A DNA stretch of 64,000 bases from JACVRW01 sp963820315 (lineage in GTDB: Bacteria; Actinomycetota; Thermoleophilia; Solirubrobacterales; Thermoleophilaceae). A model generated the notes under the pieces. That model had not been told where the DNA came from and did no database searches. It worked only from the letters and a program-made list of their open reading frames with translations. Positions 1 to 9,133 of the stretch are shown here, in pieces; the first letter of the stretch is position 1, and each line of letters begins with the position of its first letter. The translations under genes and the position numbers were made by a program. Location of the stretch: positions 62,001-126,000 of the forward strand of contig CAWFZK010000031.1 in the NCBI GenBank assembly GCA_963820315.1, given 5' to 3'.

Positions 1-549
1 TTCCTGCTGATCGCGCTGATCCCGCAGGACTTCGAGCGCCGCATCCAGCAGTTTGCCGGCGGCTACCGTCGCGTCCGCTACCTGCAGCGTCTCGCGAAGG
101 GCCCGGCAACGCTCGCCACGGGCACGCGAACCGCACTCGCCTACCTCCGCCACCCGAGCCGCGGCGCCCTGGCGGTCAGCGGCGCCGTGGGTTTCTGGGC
201 GGCCAACATCGCAGTGCTGTGGGCCTCCTTCGAGGCGTTCGGCGGCGACGTGCCGCTCGGCGTGCTCGTGCAGGGCTTCTTCGTCGGGATGGCGGCCAAC
301 CTGATTCCGTCTCCGGCGGGCGGCGTCGGCTCCGTCGATGCGGGCATGATCTTCGCCTTCGACGTCCTGTTCGGCATTCCGAGTGGAGTGGTGTTCCCGG
401 CCGTGCTGTGCTACCGCGTGATCGCATTCTGGCTGCCGATTCCGCCCGGGATCGTCGCCTTCTTCCAACTCCGCGGTACCGTGGCGGAATGGGAGCGCGA
501 GCGTGAGGAATCGCGGGGTGGCGTGGCTACACTTCAGAAAGTAAAGTAA
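1..549 (+). CDS. Flippase-like membrane protein (LPG synthase TM family), 3' part
   Basis: The frame is open from the first base of the window, so the N-terminus lies outside. The visible 182 residues hold hydrophobic segments and, about two thirds along, an IPSPAGGVGSVDAG stretch followed by two more membrane segments. This matches the conserved C-terminal part of the lysylphosphatidylglycerol-synthase transmembrane / UPF0104 family, integral membrane proteins related to the flippase half of MprF. A basic/acidic cytoplasmic tail (EWEREREES) ends the protein. Its TAA overlaps the ATG of the next gene by one base (TAATG), suggesting coupled translation with thioredoxin reductase. The substrate cannot be told from this fragment. 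Confidence 0.75.
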   Translation, partial: FLLIALIPQDFERRIQQFAGGYRRVRYLQRLAKGPATLATGTRTALAYLRHPSRGALAVSGAVGFWAANIAVLWASFEAFGGDVPLGVLVQGFFVGMAANLIPSPAGGVGSVDAGMIFAFDVLFGIPSGVVFPAVLCYRVIAFWLPIPPGIVAFFQLRGTVAEWEREREESRGGVATLQKVK

Positions 550-1583
550 TGAGCGCCTACATGGATATCGAGATCAAGGACATCGAAGACGTCGTCATCG
601 TCGGGAGCGGCCCGGCCGGATACACGGCTGCGCTCTACACCTCGCGAGCCGACCTGAATCCGCTCGTGATCGAGGGCTTCGCGTGGGGCGGCCTGCTGCA
701 GCAGACGACCGACGTCGAGAACTACCCCGGCTACCCCGAGGGCGTGATGGGGCCGGTGATGATGCAGGAGTTCCGCGACCAGGCGGCGCGCTTCGGCACG
801 CGCTTCCTCACCGACGACGCGACGAAGATCGACCTCGCGAGCGGGCCGGGCGGGCTGCACACCGTGCACGTCGGCTCGACGGAGATCAAGGCGCGCGCGA
901 TCATCCTCTCGATGGGCGCCGAGCCGAAGAAGCTCGGCGTGCCCGGCGAGGAGGAGCTCGCGGCGCGCGGCGTCTCCTACTGCGCCACCTGTGACGCTGC
1001 CTTCTTCCGTGGCAAGCAGACGATCGTCGTCGGCGGCGGCGACACGGCCATGGAGGACGCGACCTTCCTGGCGAAGTTCGCCGACAAGGTGGGCATCGTC
1101 CACCGGCGGCCCGAGTTCCGCGCGTCGGCGATCATGCTCGACCGCGCGCGCGACAAGGGCAACATCGACCTCGTGACCCCGTACGTGGTGAAGAGCTTCG
1201 ATGCCGGCGACGACGGCGCGCTCAAGCAGGTGACGCTCGAGAACACCGAGGACGGCTCGGAGCGCGAGCTGCCGGTCAACGGTGCGTTCGTCGCGATCGG
1301 CCACCGTCCAAACTCGCACCTCGTCGACGGGCAGCTCGAGCTCGACGAGGAGGGCTACGTCCTGGTCGAGGGCCGCTCGACGCGCACCAAGCTGCCCGGA
1401 GTGTTCGCCGCCGGCGACCTGACCGACCGCGTCTACCGCCAGGCCGTGACGGCCGCGGGCACCGGCTGCATGGCCGCGCTCGATGCGGAGGCCTACCTGC
1501 GCGACACGCCGATCGACCCCGAGGCGCACTGGGCGCCCGAGCCGGACAAGGTCGAGGCGGCGGCGGAGTCGGCGGCCTCCTAG
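549..1583 (+). CDS. trxB: Thioredoxin-disulfide reductase
   Basis: NADPH-dependent flavoprotein that reduces thioredoxin in the cytoplasm. The 344-residue protein has the FAD dinucleotide-binding motif GSGPAGYTAALY near residue 19, the redox-active pair C145-A-T-C148, the NADPH motif GGGDTAMEDA soon after, and the C-terminal FAD motif GVFAAGDLTDRVYRQAVTAAGTG. Length and order fit low-molecular-weight TrxB, with a slightly long acidic/Ala-rich tail. The ATG overlaps the previous stop by one base. No thioredoxin gene is in the window. Identification is secure. Confidence 0.96.
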   Translation: MSAYMDIEIKDIEDVVIVGSGPAGYTAALYTSRADLNPLVIEGFAWGGLLQQTTDVENYPGYPEGVMGPVMMQEFRDQAARFGTRFLTDDATKIDLASGPGGLHTVHVGSTEIKARAIILSMGAEPKKLGVPGEEELAARGVSYCATCDAAFFRGKQTIVVGGGDTAMEDATFLAKFADKVGIVHRRPEFRASAIMLDRARDKGNIDLVTPYVVKSFDAGDDGALKQVTLENTEDGSERELPVNGAFVAIGHRPNSHLVDGQLELDEEGYVLVEGRSTRTKLPGVFAAGDLTDRVYRQAVTAAGTGCMAALDAEAYLRDTPIDPEAHWAPEPDKVEAAAESAAS

Positions 1584-1611
1584 GGCCGCCCGAGGGAGCG
1601 AGGCCGGCCAG

Positions 1612-2950
1612 GTGGCGCGGGGGCCGGGGGCGCGAGCCCCGGATCTGGTCCAACTGGGCGCGGCAGCAGCGCTGCGCGCCTGAGCGGATCCTCCGGCCGG
1701 GTGCCGAGGCCGAGCTCGTAGACGCCGTTCGTGGCGCCGCGCGCGTCAAGGTCGCGGGCTCGGGCCACTCCTTCACGGACATCGCCTGCACCGATGGCCT
1801 GATGCTCGACCTGTCGGGCATGCGCCGCGTGCTGTCGGTCGAGGGCAGCGACGTGACCGTCGAGGCCGGCATCACGCTGCACGACCTCGGCGAGGAGCTG
1901 CACGCTCGCGGCCTCGCCATGGAGAACCAGGGTGACGTGGACCCGCAGACCGTCGCGGGCGCGATCTCCACCGCCACGCACGGGACCGGCGGGACGTTCG
2001 GCAACCTGTCCTCGCAGGTGGTCGGCATCCGGCTCGTGGACGGGCGCGGAGAGCTGCACGAGATCACCGCAGGCGACGAGCTGCGCGCAGCGCGCGTCTC
2101 GCTGGGCGCGCTCGGGGCGATCAGCGCCGTGACGCTCCGCTGCGTCCCGGCGTTCACGATCCACCGCGTCGACGAGCCGTGCGAGCTCGACGACGTGCTG
2201 CCGCGTCTCGACCAGCACGTCGACGCGCACGATCACTGGGAGGCGTTCGTGATGCCCTACACGCGCCGGGCGCTGACGCTCACCTCCGCGCGCACCGACC
2301 GCGAGCCGGAGCCGCCTGGGAGGGCGAATGCGTTCGTGCGCGACGTCCTGCTCGAGAACGCCGCGCTCGGGCTCGCCTGCAGGCTGGGGCGGCGCTTCCC
2401 GAGCCAGATCCCGCGTCTTAACCGCTCGATCGCGTCGCTGATGGGGCGCGCGGAGCACCTCGACGCGAGCAATCGCGTCTACGCCAACGTCCGCCTCGTC
2501 CGCTTCACCGAGATGGAGTACGGCATCCCGCGTGAGCACGCGGCCGAGGCGCTCGAGCGCGTGCTCGACCTGATCGAGCGCCGCCGCCTGCCGATCGGCT
2601 TCCCGATCGAGCTGCGCGTGGTGGCACAGGACGACGCGCTGCTGTCGACGGCGTACGGGCGCCCGACCGCCTACATCGCGGTCCACCAGTACCTCGGGAT
2701 GGAGTACGAGAGCTACTTCCGCGGCGTCGAGGCGATCATGGACGACTACGGCGGCCGGCCGCACTGGGGCAAGCGCCACTACCAGTCGGCGCCCACCCTG
2801 GCCGAGCGCTACCCCGAGTGGGAGCGCTTCGCGGAGATCCGCGCACGGCTCGACCCGGAGGGGCGCTTCGAGAACGACTACACGCGCCGGGTGCTCGGGC
2901 CGGTGGGCGCCCTCAGCGGCAGCGCGGAGGCAGCGAGCGGTCCAGCGTGA
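1612..2950 (+). CDS. FAD-linked sugar-lactone oxidase (D-arabinono-1,4-lactone / L-gulonolactone oxidase type)
   Basis: Cytoplasmic FAD oxidoreductase of the aldonolactone oxidase family. Homology starts at about 1643 (WSNWARQQRCAPERI), continues through the FAD-binding PCMH segment with VAGSGHSFTD, whose His is the usual covalent flavin site, and ends with the ALO-domain signature RPHWGKRHY and a DPEGRFENDY C-terminus. No ATG, GTG or TTG lies in frame between the trxB stop and 1802, and starting at 1802 would delete the flavin-His segment. A GTG at 1612 is one frame back; a single extra base between 1612 and 1643 would join it, matching the one-base insertions seen elsewhere. It converges on, and overlaps by 38 bp, the sulfatase on the other strand. 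Exact lactone substrate unknown. Confidence 0.82.
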
Positions 2951-4547
2951 CGACGCGCCCGTCTGTCGTCTGAATCCGCGCTCGCAGCGAGCGGCCGCCG
3001 ACCGGCGAGCCGAACGGGCGCGCGCGGTCGAGGCGGAGGCGGCGCGCACTGCGGAAGGTCACCGTCTCGACGCCGGTGCCCGACACGCGCGCACGGCAGG
3101 AGCGGACAGCCAGCCGTGCCGCCGGCTTCGCGCGGCAGCTGGGGCCTGCGCACACCGACAGCAGCCCCAGGCGCAGCGCCAGCTCCGCCTGCACGCCCGC
3201 GTAGGCGGGGTCGTTGTGCAGGCTGGTGAGCTGGTACGGGTCGCGCTCGAGGTCGTAGAGCTCGCGCTCGCCGTTCGCGTGCTGGACGTAGACGTAGCGG
3301 TAGGTGCGGATCGCGTCGAAGGCGGGCTGGTTGACGCCGGGTGCGCCCTCGATCAGCAGATCGCGCCCCCATTCGACGCCGCGGTCCTCGAGCAGCGGGA
3401 AGAGCGAACGGCCGTCCTGGGGCTTGCCGGGCTTGGCGCCGGCGGCCTCGAGGATCGTCGGGGCGAGGTCGGCGTTGGTCACGAGCTGGCGGCGGCGCGC
3501 GCCCTCCGGCACGCCCGGGCCGCGCATGATCAGCGGCACGCGGATCGAGGGCTCGTAGACGAGCACCTTGCCGAGCTGCACGCGGTGCTCGCCGTGGAAG
3601 AAGCCGTTGTCCGACGTGAACAGGATCAGCGTGTTGTCGAGCTCGCGCTCGCTGCGCAGCGTGTCGACAAGCCGCACGACCGCCTCGTCGACGGCCAGCA
3701 GCGACTCGAGCCGCTGCTGGTAGTTCTCGTCGATCGCGGCGGCACGGGTGGCGTTGATCGGCGGCAGCGCCTGGATGAAGCTCGGCTTGTCGGACAGGTC
3801 GCCCTCGTTGTAGGCGGGGTCCGGCGGCAGCCGCTCGCCCGCGAAGCGGTTGATGTGCCGCGGCGCCGGCGACGGCGTGACGAGCCCGGGCGGGTCGTCC
3901 GGGTCGGCCGGGCCGCCGCTGTGGGGCGCGAGGAATGCGAGCGAGAGGAAGAACGGCGTGCGCGTGTCGCCCATCCGCCGGATGATCGACAGGGCGCGCT
4001 CGGCGTAGTAGTCGGTCGAGTAGTAGATCGGGTTGCGGTCGAGCCCGTACTGGTAGAGCAGCCCGTTCTCGTTCAGCGTGTAGCCGTAGAAGAAGTACGT
4101 CGACGGGTCGACCGACGCGTACCACTCGCTCCAGCCGAGCGGCACCTCCGTGGGGTTGCGGATCCCGTACTGGTTCAGGAACTTGCCGATGTGCACGGTC
4201 CGGTAGCCCGCCCTCTGGAGCCAGACCGGCAGCCAGTTGCGCTTGTCGAGCCGGCCGTAGCCGCCGTCAGGGGGCACGTTGCCGATCACGCCGTGGTTGT
4301 GCGAGTACTGCCCGGAGAACAGCGTCGCGCGCGAGGGACAGCAGAGCGCGTTCGACACGAAGGCGCGTTCGAAGGTGGTTCCCTCCGCGGCCAGTGAGCG
4401 CCGCACGCCGCTCATCACGCGCATCGACTCGAGCGTCTGGTCGTCGGTCATGATGACCACGATGTTGGGCCGCTCGGCCGGTGCGGCGCCGGCCCCGGCC
4501 GGCAGGACGAGCGCCGACAGTGCGAAGAAGGCGGCGAGCGCCCTCAC
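2913..4547 (-). CDS. Secreted arylsulfatase-type sulfatase (downstream copy)
   Basis: 544-residue sulfatase with an N-terminal signal peptide (about residues 1-22) directly followed by the metal-binding TDDQ motif (D35-D36). The sulfatase signature is C69-C-P-S-R73; C69 is the position converted to formylglycine in this family. Later features include the SDNGF and HGEHR motifs of the metal/sulfate site. A C-terminal extension after the catalytic domain has a CAGPSC motif and a small beta-rich module, shared with its neighbour. The GTG start overlaps the TGA of the upstream sulfatase (GTGA), so the two form an operon and are probably a tandem duplication. The natural sulfate ester is unknown; no sulfatase-modifying enzyme is in the window. 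Confidence 0.9.
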   Translation of the reverse strand: MRALAAFFALSALVLPAGAGAAPAERPNIVVIMTDDQTLESMRVMSGVRRSLAAEGTTFERAFVSNALCCPSRATLFSGQYSHNHGVIGNVPPDGGYGRLDKRNWLPVWLQRAGYRTVHIGKFLNQYGIRNPTEVPLGWSEWYASVDPSTYFFYGYTLNENGLLYQYGLDRNPIYYSTDYYAERALSIIRRMGDTRTPFFLSLAFLAPHSGGPADPDDPPGLVTPSPAPRHINRFAGERLPPDPAYNEGDLSDKPSFIQALPPINATRAAAIDENYQQRLESLLAVDEAVVRLVDTLRSERELDNTLILFTSDNGFFHGEHRVQLGKVLVYEPSIRVPLIMRGPGVPEGARRRQLVTNADLAPTILEAAGAKPGKPQDGRSLFPLLEDRGVEWGRDLLIEGAPGVNQPAFDAIRTYRYVYVQHANGERELYDLERDPYQLTSLHNDPAYAGVQAELALRLGLLSVCAGPSCRAKPAARLAVRSCRARVSGTGVETVTFRSARRLRLDRARPFGSPVGGRSLRARIQTTDGRVVTLDRSLPPRCR

Positions 4548-6253
4548 CGGCAGGCGCGCAGCACGCGGTCGAGGGTCAGCCGGCGGCCGTCGATCGTCTC
4601 GGTGCGCACCCGCAGTCGAAAGCGGCCGCGCGAGCGCAGTTGCCGCAGCGGGATGTCCTCGACCACCGGCGGGGTGAGCGCGCGGCCGACGCGGCGGTGG
4701 CCGACGAGCACGTCGGCGCTCATGATGTCGTCGCGCTCCGAGCCGCCGACGCGCACGCGCAGGTCGTGGCGGATGCAGCTCGAGATCGGCCGGCCCTGCG
4801 AGCGCAGGAACAGCCGCAGGCGCGGGGCGGCCAGGCAGCTCGCGCCCGCGCAGGTGCGCAGCTCGCGCAGCCGCCGCTTCAGGTCACGCTGCACCGGGCG
4901 ATAGCGATCGGCGCCGTCCTTGCTGCTCAGCTGGAAGGGGTCCTCGACCAGGTCATAGAGCTCGTACTCGCCCGTCGTCAGGTGCTCCACGTACAGATAG
5001 CGGTAGTTGCGGATGCCGCGGTAGGTGGGGATGCCGTTCGCGCCGCGCCCGTTCTCGATCAGGATGTCGCGTCCCCATTCCTCGCCCGGGTCCTCGGCTA
5101 GGTCGAGCAGCGAGCGCCCGTCGAGCAGGCGCCACGGCGTCACGTGCGCGGCGTCGAGAATCGTGGCCGGAACGTCGAGGTTCGCCACCAGCCGCTCGTC
5201 GACGCGCCCGCGCGGGATGCCCGGGCCGCGCATCAGGAGCGGGATGCGGATCGACGGCTCGTAGGGAAGGACCTTCTCGGCGAGTGCCCGGTGCTCGCCG
5301 TGCATGAAGCCGTTGTCGGACATGTAGACGATCAGCGTGTTCTCGAGCTCGCCGCTGCGGCGGAGCGCGTCGATCACCTGCGCGACGCCCTCGTCGACCG
5401 CGAGCAGGCTCTCGAGCTCCTGGCGCCAGTTCTCCTCGATGCCCGCGACCTTCTCGGGGGTGAAGCGCGGGCGGTCGGCCACCACCTGCGGCTTGTCGTA
5501 CATCGACCGCTCGTTGAAGTTCGGCAGGCGCGGCATCGAGTAGGCCGCGAAGGCATCACGGTGACGCGGAGCGGGGGAGGGGGTGCCGGGGCTGGGCGGA
5601 TCGTCCGGGTCACGCGGGCCGCCCCGGTGCGGCGCGACGTACCAGAGCGACAGATAGAAGGGCTGTGCCGACGGCGCGGCGTCCTCGATCAGGCCGACGG
5701 CGCGGCGCGTGGACTGGTCGGTCTGGTAGTCGCCGGGGCGCTCGGGCTGCGGGTAGGAGCGCAGCACGCCGTTCTCGTTGACCTTCCAGGTCGTGTAGTT
5801 GAAGGCGTTCGCGTGCGGGCTTCCGTACCAGTCGGTGTAGCCCGCCGGGATCCCGTCGCTGTACTGGTAGCCGTTGAGGTAGCGCCCGACGTGCATCGTC
5901 CGGTAGCCGGCGGCCTGAAGCCATACGGGCAGCGTGTTGGTGTGGTCGAGCATCCGAAAGCCGCCGAAGAGCCCGCTGTTGTGGAGCACGCCGTGGTTAT
6001 GCGCGTACTGGCCGGTGAGGTTGGTGGCCCGCGACGGACAGCAGAGCGGGAAGCTCGCGATCGCCTGCTCGAAGTTCGTTCCCTCGCTGCCGATCTGCGC
6101 GTTCAGCTGCGGCATCATCGGCACGGTCGCCGCCGTCTGGTCGTCGGTCATGATCACGACGACGTTCGGTTGCTGCTGTTGCGCGAGCGCCGGCGCCGCT
6201 GCACAGGCGAGCAGTGCGAGCGCCGCCAGGACGCCTGCCAGGAGGCGGGACAC
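4544..6253 (-). CDS. Secreted arylsulfatase-type sulfatase (upstream copy)
   Basis: Paralogue of the following gene, with MTDDQ after the signal peptide, the formylglycine signature LCCPSR, MSDNGF and MHGEHR, and the same C-terminal CAGASC module. I chose the GTG at 6253, because it begins VSRLLAGVLAALALLA, a proper signal peptide, and leaves a 38-bp gap to the upstream gene. An ATG at 6385 would add about 44 polar, Arg/Pro-rich residues before the signal peptide and overlap the neighbour by 94 bp. It is predicted to act outside the cell, hydrolysing sulfate esters after formylglycine conversion of the first Cys of CCPSR. Substrate unknown. Confidence 0.88.
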   Translation of the reverse strand: MSRLLAGVLAALALLACAAAPALAQQQQPNVVVIMTDDQTAATVPMMPQLNAQIGSEGTNFEQAIASFPLCCPSRATNLTGQYAHNHGVLHNSGLFGGFRMLDHTNTLPVWLQAAGYRTMHVGRYLNGYQYSDGIPAGYTDWYGSPHANAFNYTTWKVNENGVLRSYPQPERPGDYQTDQSTRRAVGLIEDAAPSAQPFYLSLWYVAPHRGGPRDPDDPPSPGTPSPAPRHRDAFAAYSMPRLPNFNERSMYDKPQVVADRPRFTPEKVAGIEENWRQELESLLAVDEGVAQVIDALRRSGELENTLIVYMSDNGFMHGEHRALAEKVLPYEPSIRIPLLMRGPGIPRGRVDERLVANLDVPATILDAAHVTPWRLLDGRSLLDLAEDPGEEWGRDILIENGRGANGIPTYRGIRNYRYLYVEHLTTGEYELYDLVEDPFQLSSKDGADRYRPVQRDLKRRLRELRTCAGASCLAAPRLRLFLRSQGRPISSCIRHDLRVRVGGSERDDIMSADVLVGHRRVGRALTPPVVEDIPLRQLRSRGRFRLRVRTETIDGRRLTLDRVLRACR

Positions 6254-6291
6254 AGGGATTTCAACACGCCCGCTGCGCGGTGGTTGCGGGT

Positions 6292-7509
6292 CTACAACTC
6301 CGCCCGGCCCTCGCCGCGGTACGTCGGAACCTGTCCGACGATCTCGCTGCCGCTCAGCAGCTGGAGGCTGTTGAATCGCTCGCACAGCTCGCCGGCCTTG
6401 GCATGGCGCAGGTAGACGTTCGCGCCCACGCGCAGGCTAGCGGCGGCTGCCCCGATCACCGGCGTCTGGACCTCTCCCGCCCCCTCGAGCGGATCCAGCC
6501 GCAGGCCGTGCGGCAGCTCCGGCGCCGGCAGGCGATCCGGGCCCGCCGCGCCCGAGGCGAGGTAGCCCCCACCCAGCAAAGTGGCGACGCCGCCGCTCGG
6601 CCGCCGCACCACCGGCATGGCGAACATCGCCGCCGGCGTGAGCCCGAAGGAGGCGTAGCGGTCGAAGAGAGTTGGCGCGTAGAAGCCAGATCCGGCCGTG
6701 ATCTCGGTGACGACGCTCTCCGCGCGGGTCGAGTGAATGCTCCCCGTGCCGCCGCCGTTCACGAGCTTCACGTCCGCCACCTCGCGCACCGCCGCCACGG
6801 CGGCCGCGCGGCGCTCGGCGAGCTCGGGCACCGACAGCGCCTTCATCGCCCGGATCGCATAGCCCTGCAAGCGTTTTCCCAGCGGCCGGTCGCCGACGCC
6901 CGCGATGTGGGCCTCGTAGCCCATCAGCCCGGCGAGCTCGAGTTCCGGCCGCCGCGCGATCTCCTCCGCCAGCGCGCGCGCCTGCTCGGGCTCGTGCACG
7001 GGCGAGCGCTTGACGCCGACCTTGACCCGGCCGCCGAGCGGCCACCAGCTGAGGTCGAGGTCGATGCAGACGCGCACCGGGCCGGCTCCGCGCGCCGCCG
7101 ACGCGATCAGGTCGAGCTGCTCGACCGAGTCGACCATCACGATCGGGGGGCGCTCGTCATCGAGCCGTGCAAGCAAGCCGAGCGCGTCGCGATCGGCGCT
7201 CGGGTAGGCCACCAGCAGGTCGCGGAAGCCATGGCCGTGGAGCCAGAGCGTCTCGGGCAGCGTGAAGGTCATCAGCCCGCGGAAGCCGGGGTCGAACTCG
7301 AGGATCGAAGCCAGCAGCGAGCGGCAGCGCACCGACTTGCTCGCGACCCGGATCGGAACGCCGCCGGCGCGCCCGAGCATCTCGCGCGCGTTCGACCACA
7401 TCGCGTCGAGGTCGACGAACGCGAACGGCGCCGTGGTGCCCGCGAAGATCTCCTCGAGCTCCTCGTAGGAGCGCTCGCGGGCGGTCGCGGGGGCTGTCGT
7501 CACGGCCAT
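6292..7509 (-). CDS. PLP-dependent amino acid aldolase/racemase-like enzyme (D-threonine aldolase family)
   Basis: 405-residue protein with the alanine-racemase-type TIM-barrel N-terminus. FAFVDLDAMWSN is followed by RVASKSVRC, where the Lys is the expected Schiff-base residue, and the C-terminal metal/PLP region has GSGFYAPTLFD and RHAKAGE, as in D-threonine aldolase / 'amino acid deaminase/aldolase' proteins. It probably uses PLP and a divalent metal on a D-hydroxy amino acid in the cytoplasm. In actinobacteria these genes often sit near a lactone-oxidase gene such as the one at 1.6 kb; the metabolic reason is not clear. It starts 17 bp from, and divergent to, the exporter at 7527. The family is clear, the substrate is not. 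Confidence 0.8.
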   Translation of the reverse strand: MAVTTAPATARERSYEELEEIFAGTTAPFAFVDLDAMWSNAREMLGRAGGVPIRVASKSVRCRSLLASILEFDPGFRGLMTFTLPETLWLHGHGFRDLLVAYPSADRDALGLLARLDDERPPIVMVDSVEQLDLIASAARGAGPVRVCIDLDLSWWPLGGRVKVGVKRSPVHEPEQARALAEEIARRPELELAGLMGYEAHIAGVGDRPLGKRLQGYAIRAMKALSVPELAERRAAAVAAVREVADVKLVNGGGTGSIHSTRAESVVTEITAGSGFYAPTLFDRYASFGLTPAAMFAMPVVRRPSGGVATLLGGGYLASGAAGPDRLPAPELPHGLRLDPLEGAGEVQTPVIGAAAASLRVGANVYLRHAKAGELCERFNSLQLLSGSEIVGQVPTYRGEGRAEL

Positions 7510-7526
7510 GCGGGCATTATCCCGGG

Positions 7527-8366
7527 GTGCCGCCCGTCCTCCTCGTCCTGCTGGCGATCGCCTCGGTGCAGATCGGGTCCGCTCTCGCCAAGGGCCTGTT
7601 CGACGAGATCGGGCCGGGCGGGACCGTCTTCCTGCGGCTGCTCTTCGCGGCCGTGGTGCTCATGGCGGTCTGGCGGCCCTCGCTGCGCGGCCGCAGCCGC
7701 CGCGACCTGGTCCTGGTGGCGGTGTTCGGCCTTGTGCTCGCCTGCATGAACATGTCCTTCTACGCAGCGCTCGACCGCATCCCGCTCGGCGCCGCGGTGA
7801 CCTTCGAGTTCGTTGGGCCGTTGGGCGTGGCGGTGGCGGGCTCGCGGCGGCCGCTCGACCTGCTCTGGGTCGCGCTTGCCGCGGCCGGGATCCTGTTGCT
7901 GTCCGACTTCGGCGCGGGCGGGCTCGACGGGCTCGGCATCGCGCTCGCCCTGCTGGCCGGAGCGTTCTGGGCCGCCTACATCCTGCTGAGCGCCCGCATC
8001 GGCAGCCGCTACGAGGGCGCCGATGGGCTCGCGCTCGCGATGGTCGTCGGCGCGGTGGTGCTCGTGCCGGTCGGGGTCGGCGAGGCGGGCGGCGAGTTGC
8101 TGGTCCCATGGATCCTCGCCGCCGGCCTCGCCGTGGCGGTGCTCTCGTCGGCGCTCCCCTACGCGCTCGAGATGGAGGCGCTACGGCGCATGCCCACGAG
8201 CGTCTTCGGCGTGCTCATGTCGCTCGAGCCCGGCATGGCGGCCCTCGCCGGCTATGTGGTGCTGGGCGAGGGCCTCGAGGCGCGCGAGATCGTCGCGATC
8301 CTGCTGGTCGTCGCCGCCAGCGCGGGCGCCTCCCGCGGTGCGGTGCTCGCGCCGCGCGACGCGTAG
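7527..8366 (+). CDS. EamA/DMT-family transporter (RhtA-like exporter)
   Basis: 279-residue integral membrane protein with about ten hydrophobic segments in two EamA repeats. The second half of each repeat has the RhtA-like signatures IPLGAAVTFEFVGPLGVA and SSALPYALEMEALRRMP, which suggests export of amino acids such as threonine/homoserine or related metabolites. The GTG start lies just 17 bp from the divergent PLP-enzyme start, so the pair likely shares a promoter region, and the exporter may handle its substrate or product; that link is inference. The 3' end overlaps by 115 bp the convergent hydrolase gene that ends at 8252. Confidence 0.85.
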   Translation: MPPVLLVLLAIASVQIGSALAKGLFDEIGPGGTVFLRLLFAAVVLMAVWRPSLRGRSRRDLVLVAVFGLVLACMNMSFYAALDRIPLGAAVTFEFVGPLGVAVAGSRRPLDLLWVALAAAGILLLSDFGAGGLDGLGIALALLAGAFWAAYILLSARIGSRYEGADGLALAMVVGAVVLVPVGVGEAGGELLVPWILAAGLAVAVLSSALPYALEMEALRRMPTSVFGVLMSLEPGMAALAGYVVLGEGLEAREIVAILLVVAASAGASRGAVLAPRDA

Positions 8367-9133
8367 GCGGCCGCGGCGAAGGTCGCGAGCTCGGTCGCGT
8401 AGCGCTCGGGCCGCTCCCAGTGCGGGGCGTGACCGGTGCCGTCGAGCGTCACGAGCCGCGCGTCCGGCAGTCGCGCCAGCAGCCACTTCTGCTCGCTGTC
8501 CGGCACGATCGCGTCGCGCGCCCCGTGGATCAGCAGCGTGGGCGCCGTGATGTCGCCCAGACGCTCGGACAGGTCGATCCGCATCAGCTCCGCGAACGCG
8601 GCTCGCCAGGTCCGTGCGGGCAGCTTGAGGCTCTCCTCCACGAACGTGTCGAGCAGGCCGGGCGCGAGCGGCCGCTCCGTAGTCGAGGCCTGAAACTCCC
8701 TTACGAAGGTCGGGTCGACCGGATCGTCGAGCTCCGCCACGGCCGCGGCCACCTCCGCGATCACCGGATTGTGCGCCGGGGTGGCCGGGGCGCCCTCGAG
8801 CACGAGCGCGGCCACGCGCTGCGGCCGCTCGATTGCTATCTGCGCGGCCACGTAGGTCCCGAGCGAGTGGCCGCAGACCACGGCGGACTCGAGCTCGAGC
8901 CGGTCGAGCAGCTCGATCACATCGGCGGCGTAGTCCTCGGCGCCGTAGCCGGCCTCGGGCCGCTCGGCGTCGCCATGACCGCGCATGCTCACCGCGATCG
9001 CCCGAATCGCCTCGGGCAGCAGCGGCAACACGGGCTGCCAGGAGCGCTGCGAGTCGGTGATCCCGTGCAGCAGCAGCACCGGCGTCCCGTCGGGATCGCC
9101 CTGCTCGGCATATGGCAGGCGTACGGTCTTCAT
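8252..9133 (-). CDS. Alpha/beta hydrolase
   Basis: 293-residue alpha/beta-hydrolase-fold enzyme. Visible elements are the oxyanion-hole region LLLHGITDSQ, the nucleophile elbow GHSLGT, the acid in HGARDAIVP and the His in GTGHAPHWERP, so the triad is complete. It is the last gene of a tightly packed operon: its ATG overlaps the previous TGA (ATGA). The last 35 residues are low-complexity and lie in sequence shared with the convergent exporter, so the true C-terminus may be shorter in function. Substrate unknown; esterase, lactonase or C-C hydrolase are all possible. Confidence 0.82.
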   Translation of the reverse strand: MKTVRLPYAEQGDPDGTPVLLLHGITDSQRSWQPVLPLLPEAIRAIAVSMRGHGDAERPEAGYGAEDYAADVIELLDRLELESAVVCGHSLGTYVAAQIAIERPQRVAALVLEGAPATPAHNPVIAEVAAAVAELDDPVDPTFVREFQASTTERPLAPGLLDTFVEESLKLPARTWRAAFAELMRIDLSERLGDITAPTLLIHGARDAIVPDSEQKWLLARLPDARLVTLDGTGHAPHWERPERYATELATFAAAAYASRGASTAPREAPALAATTSRIATISRASRPSPSTT

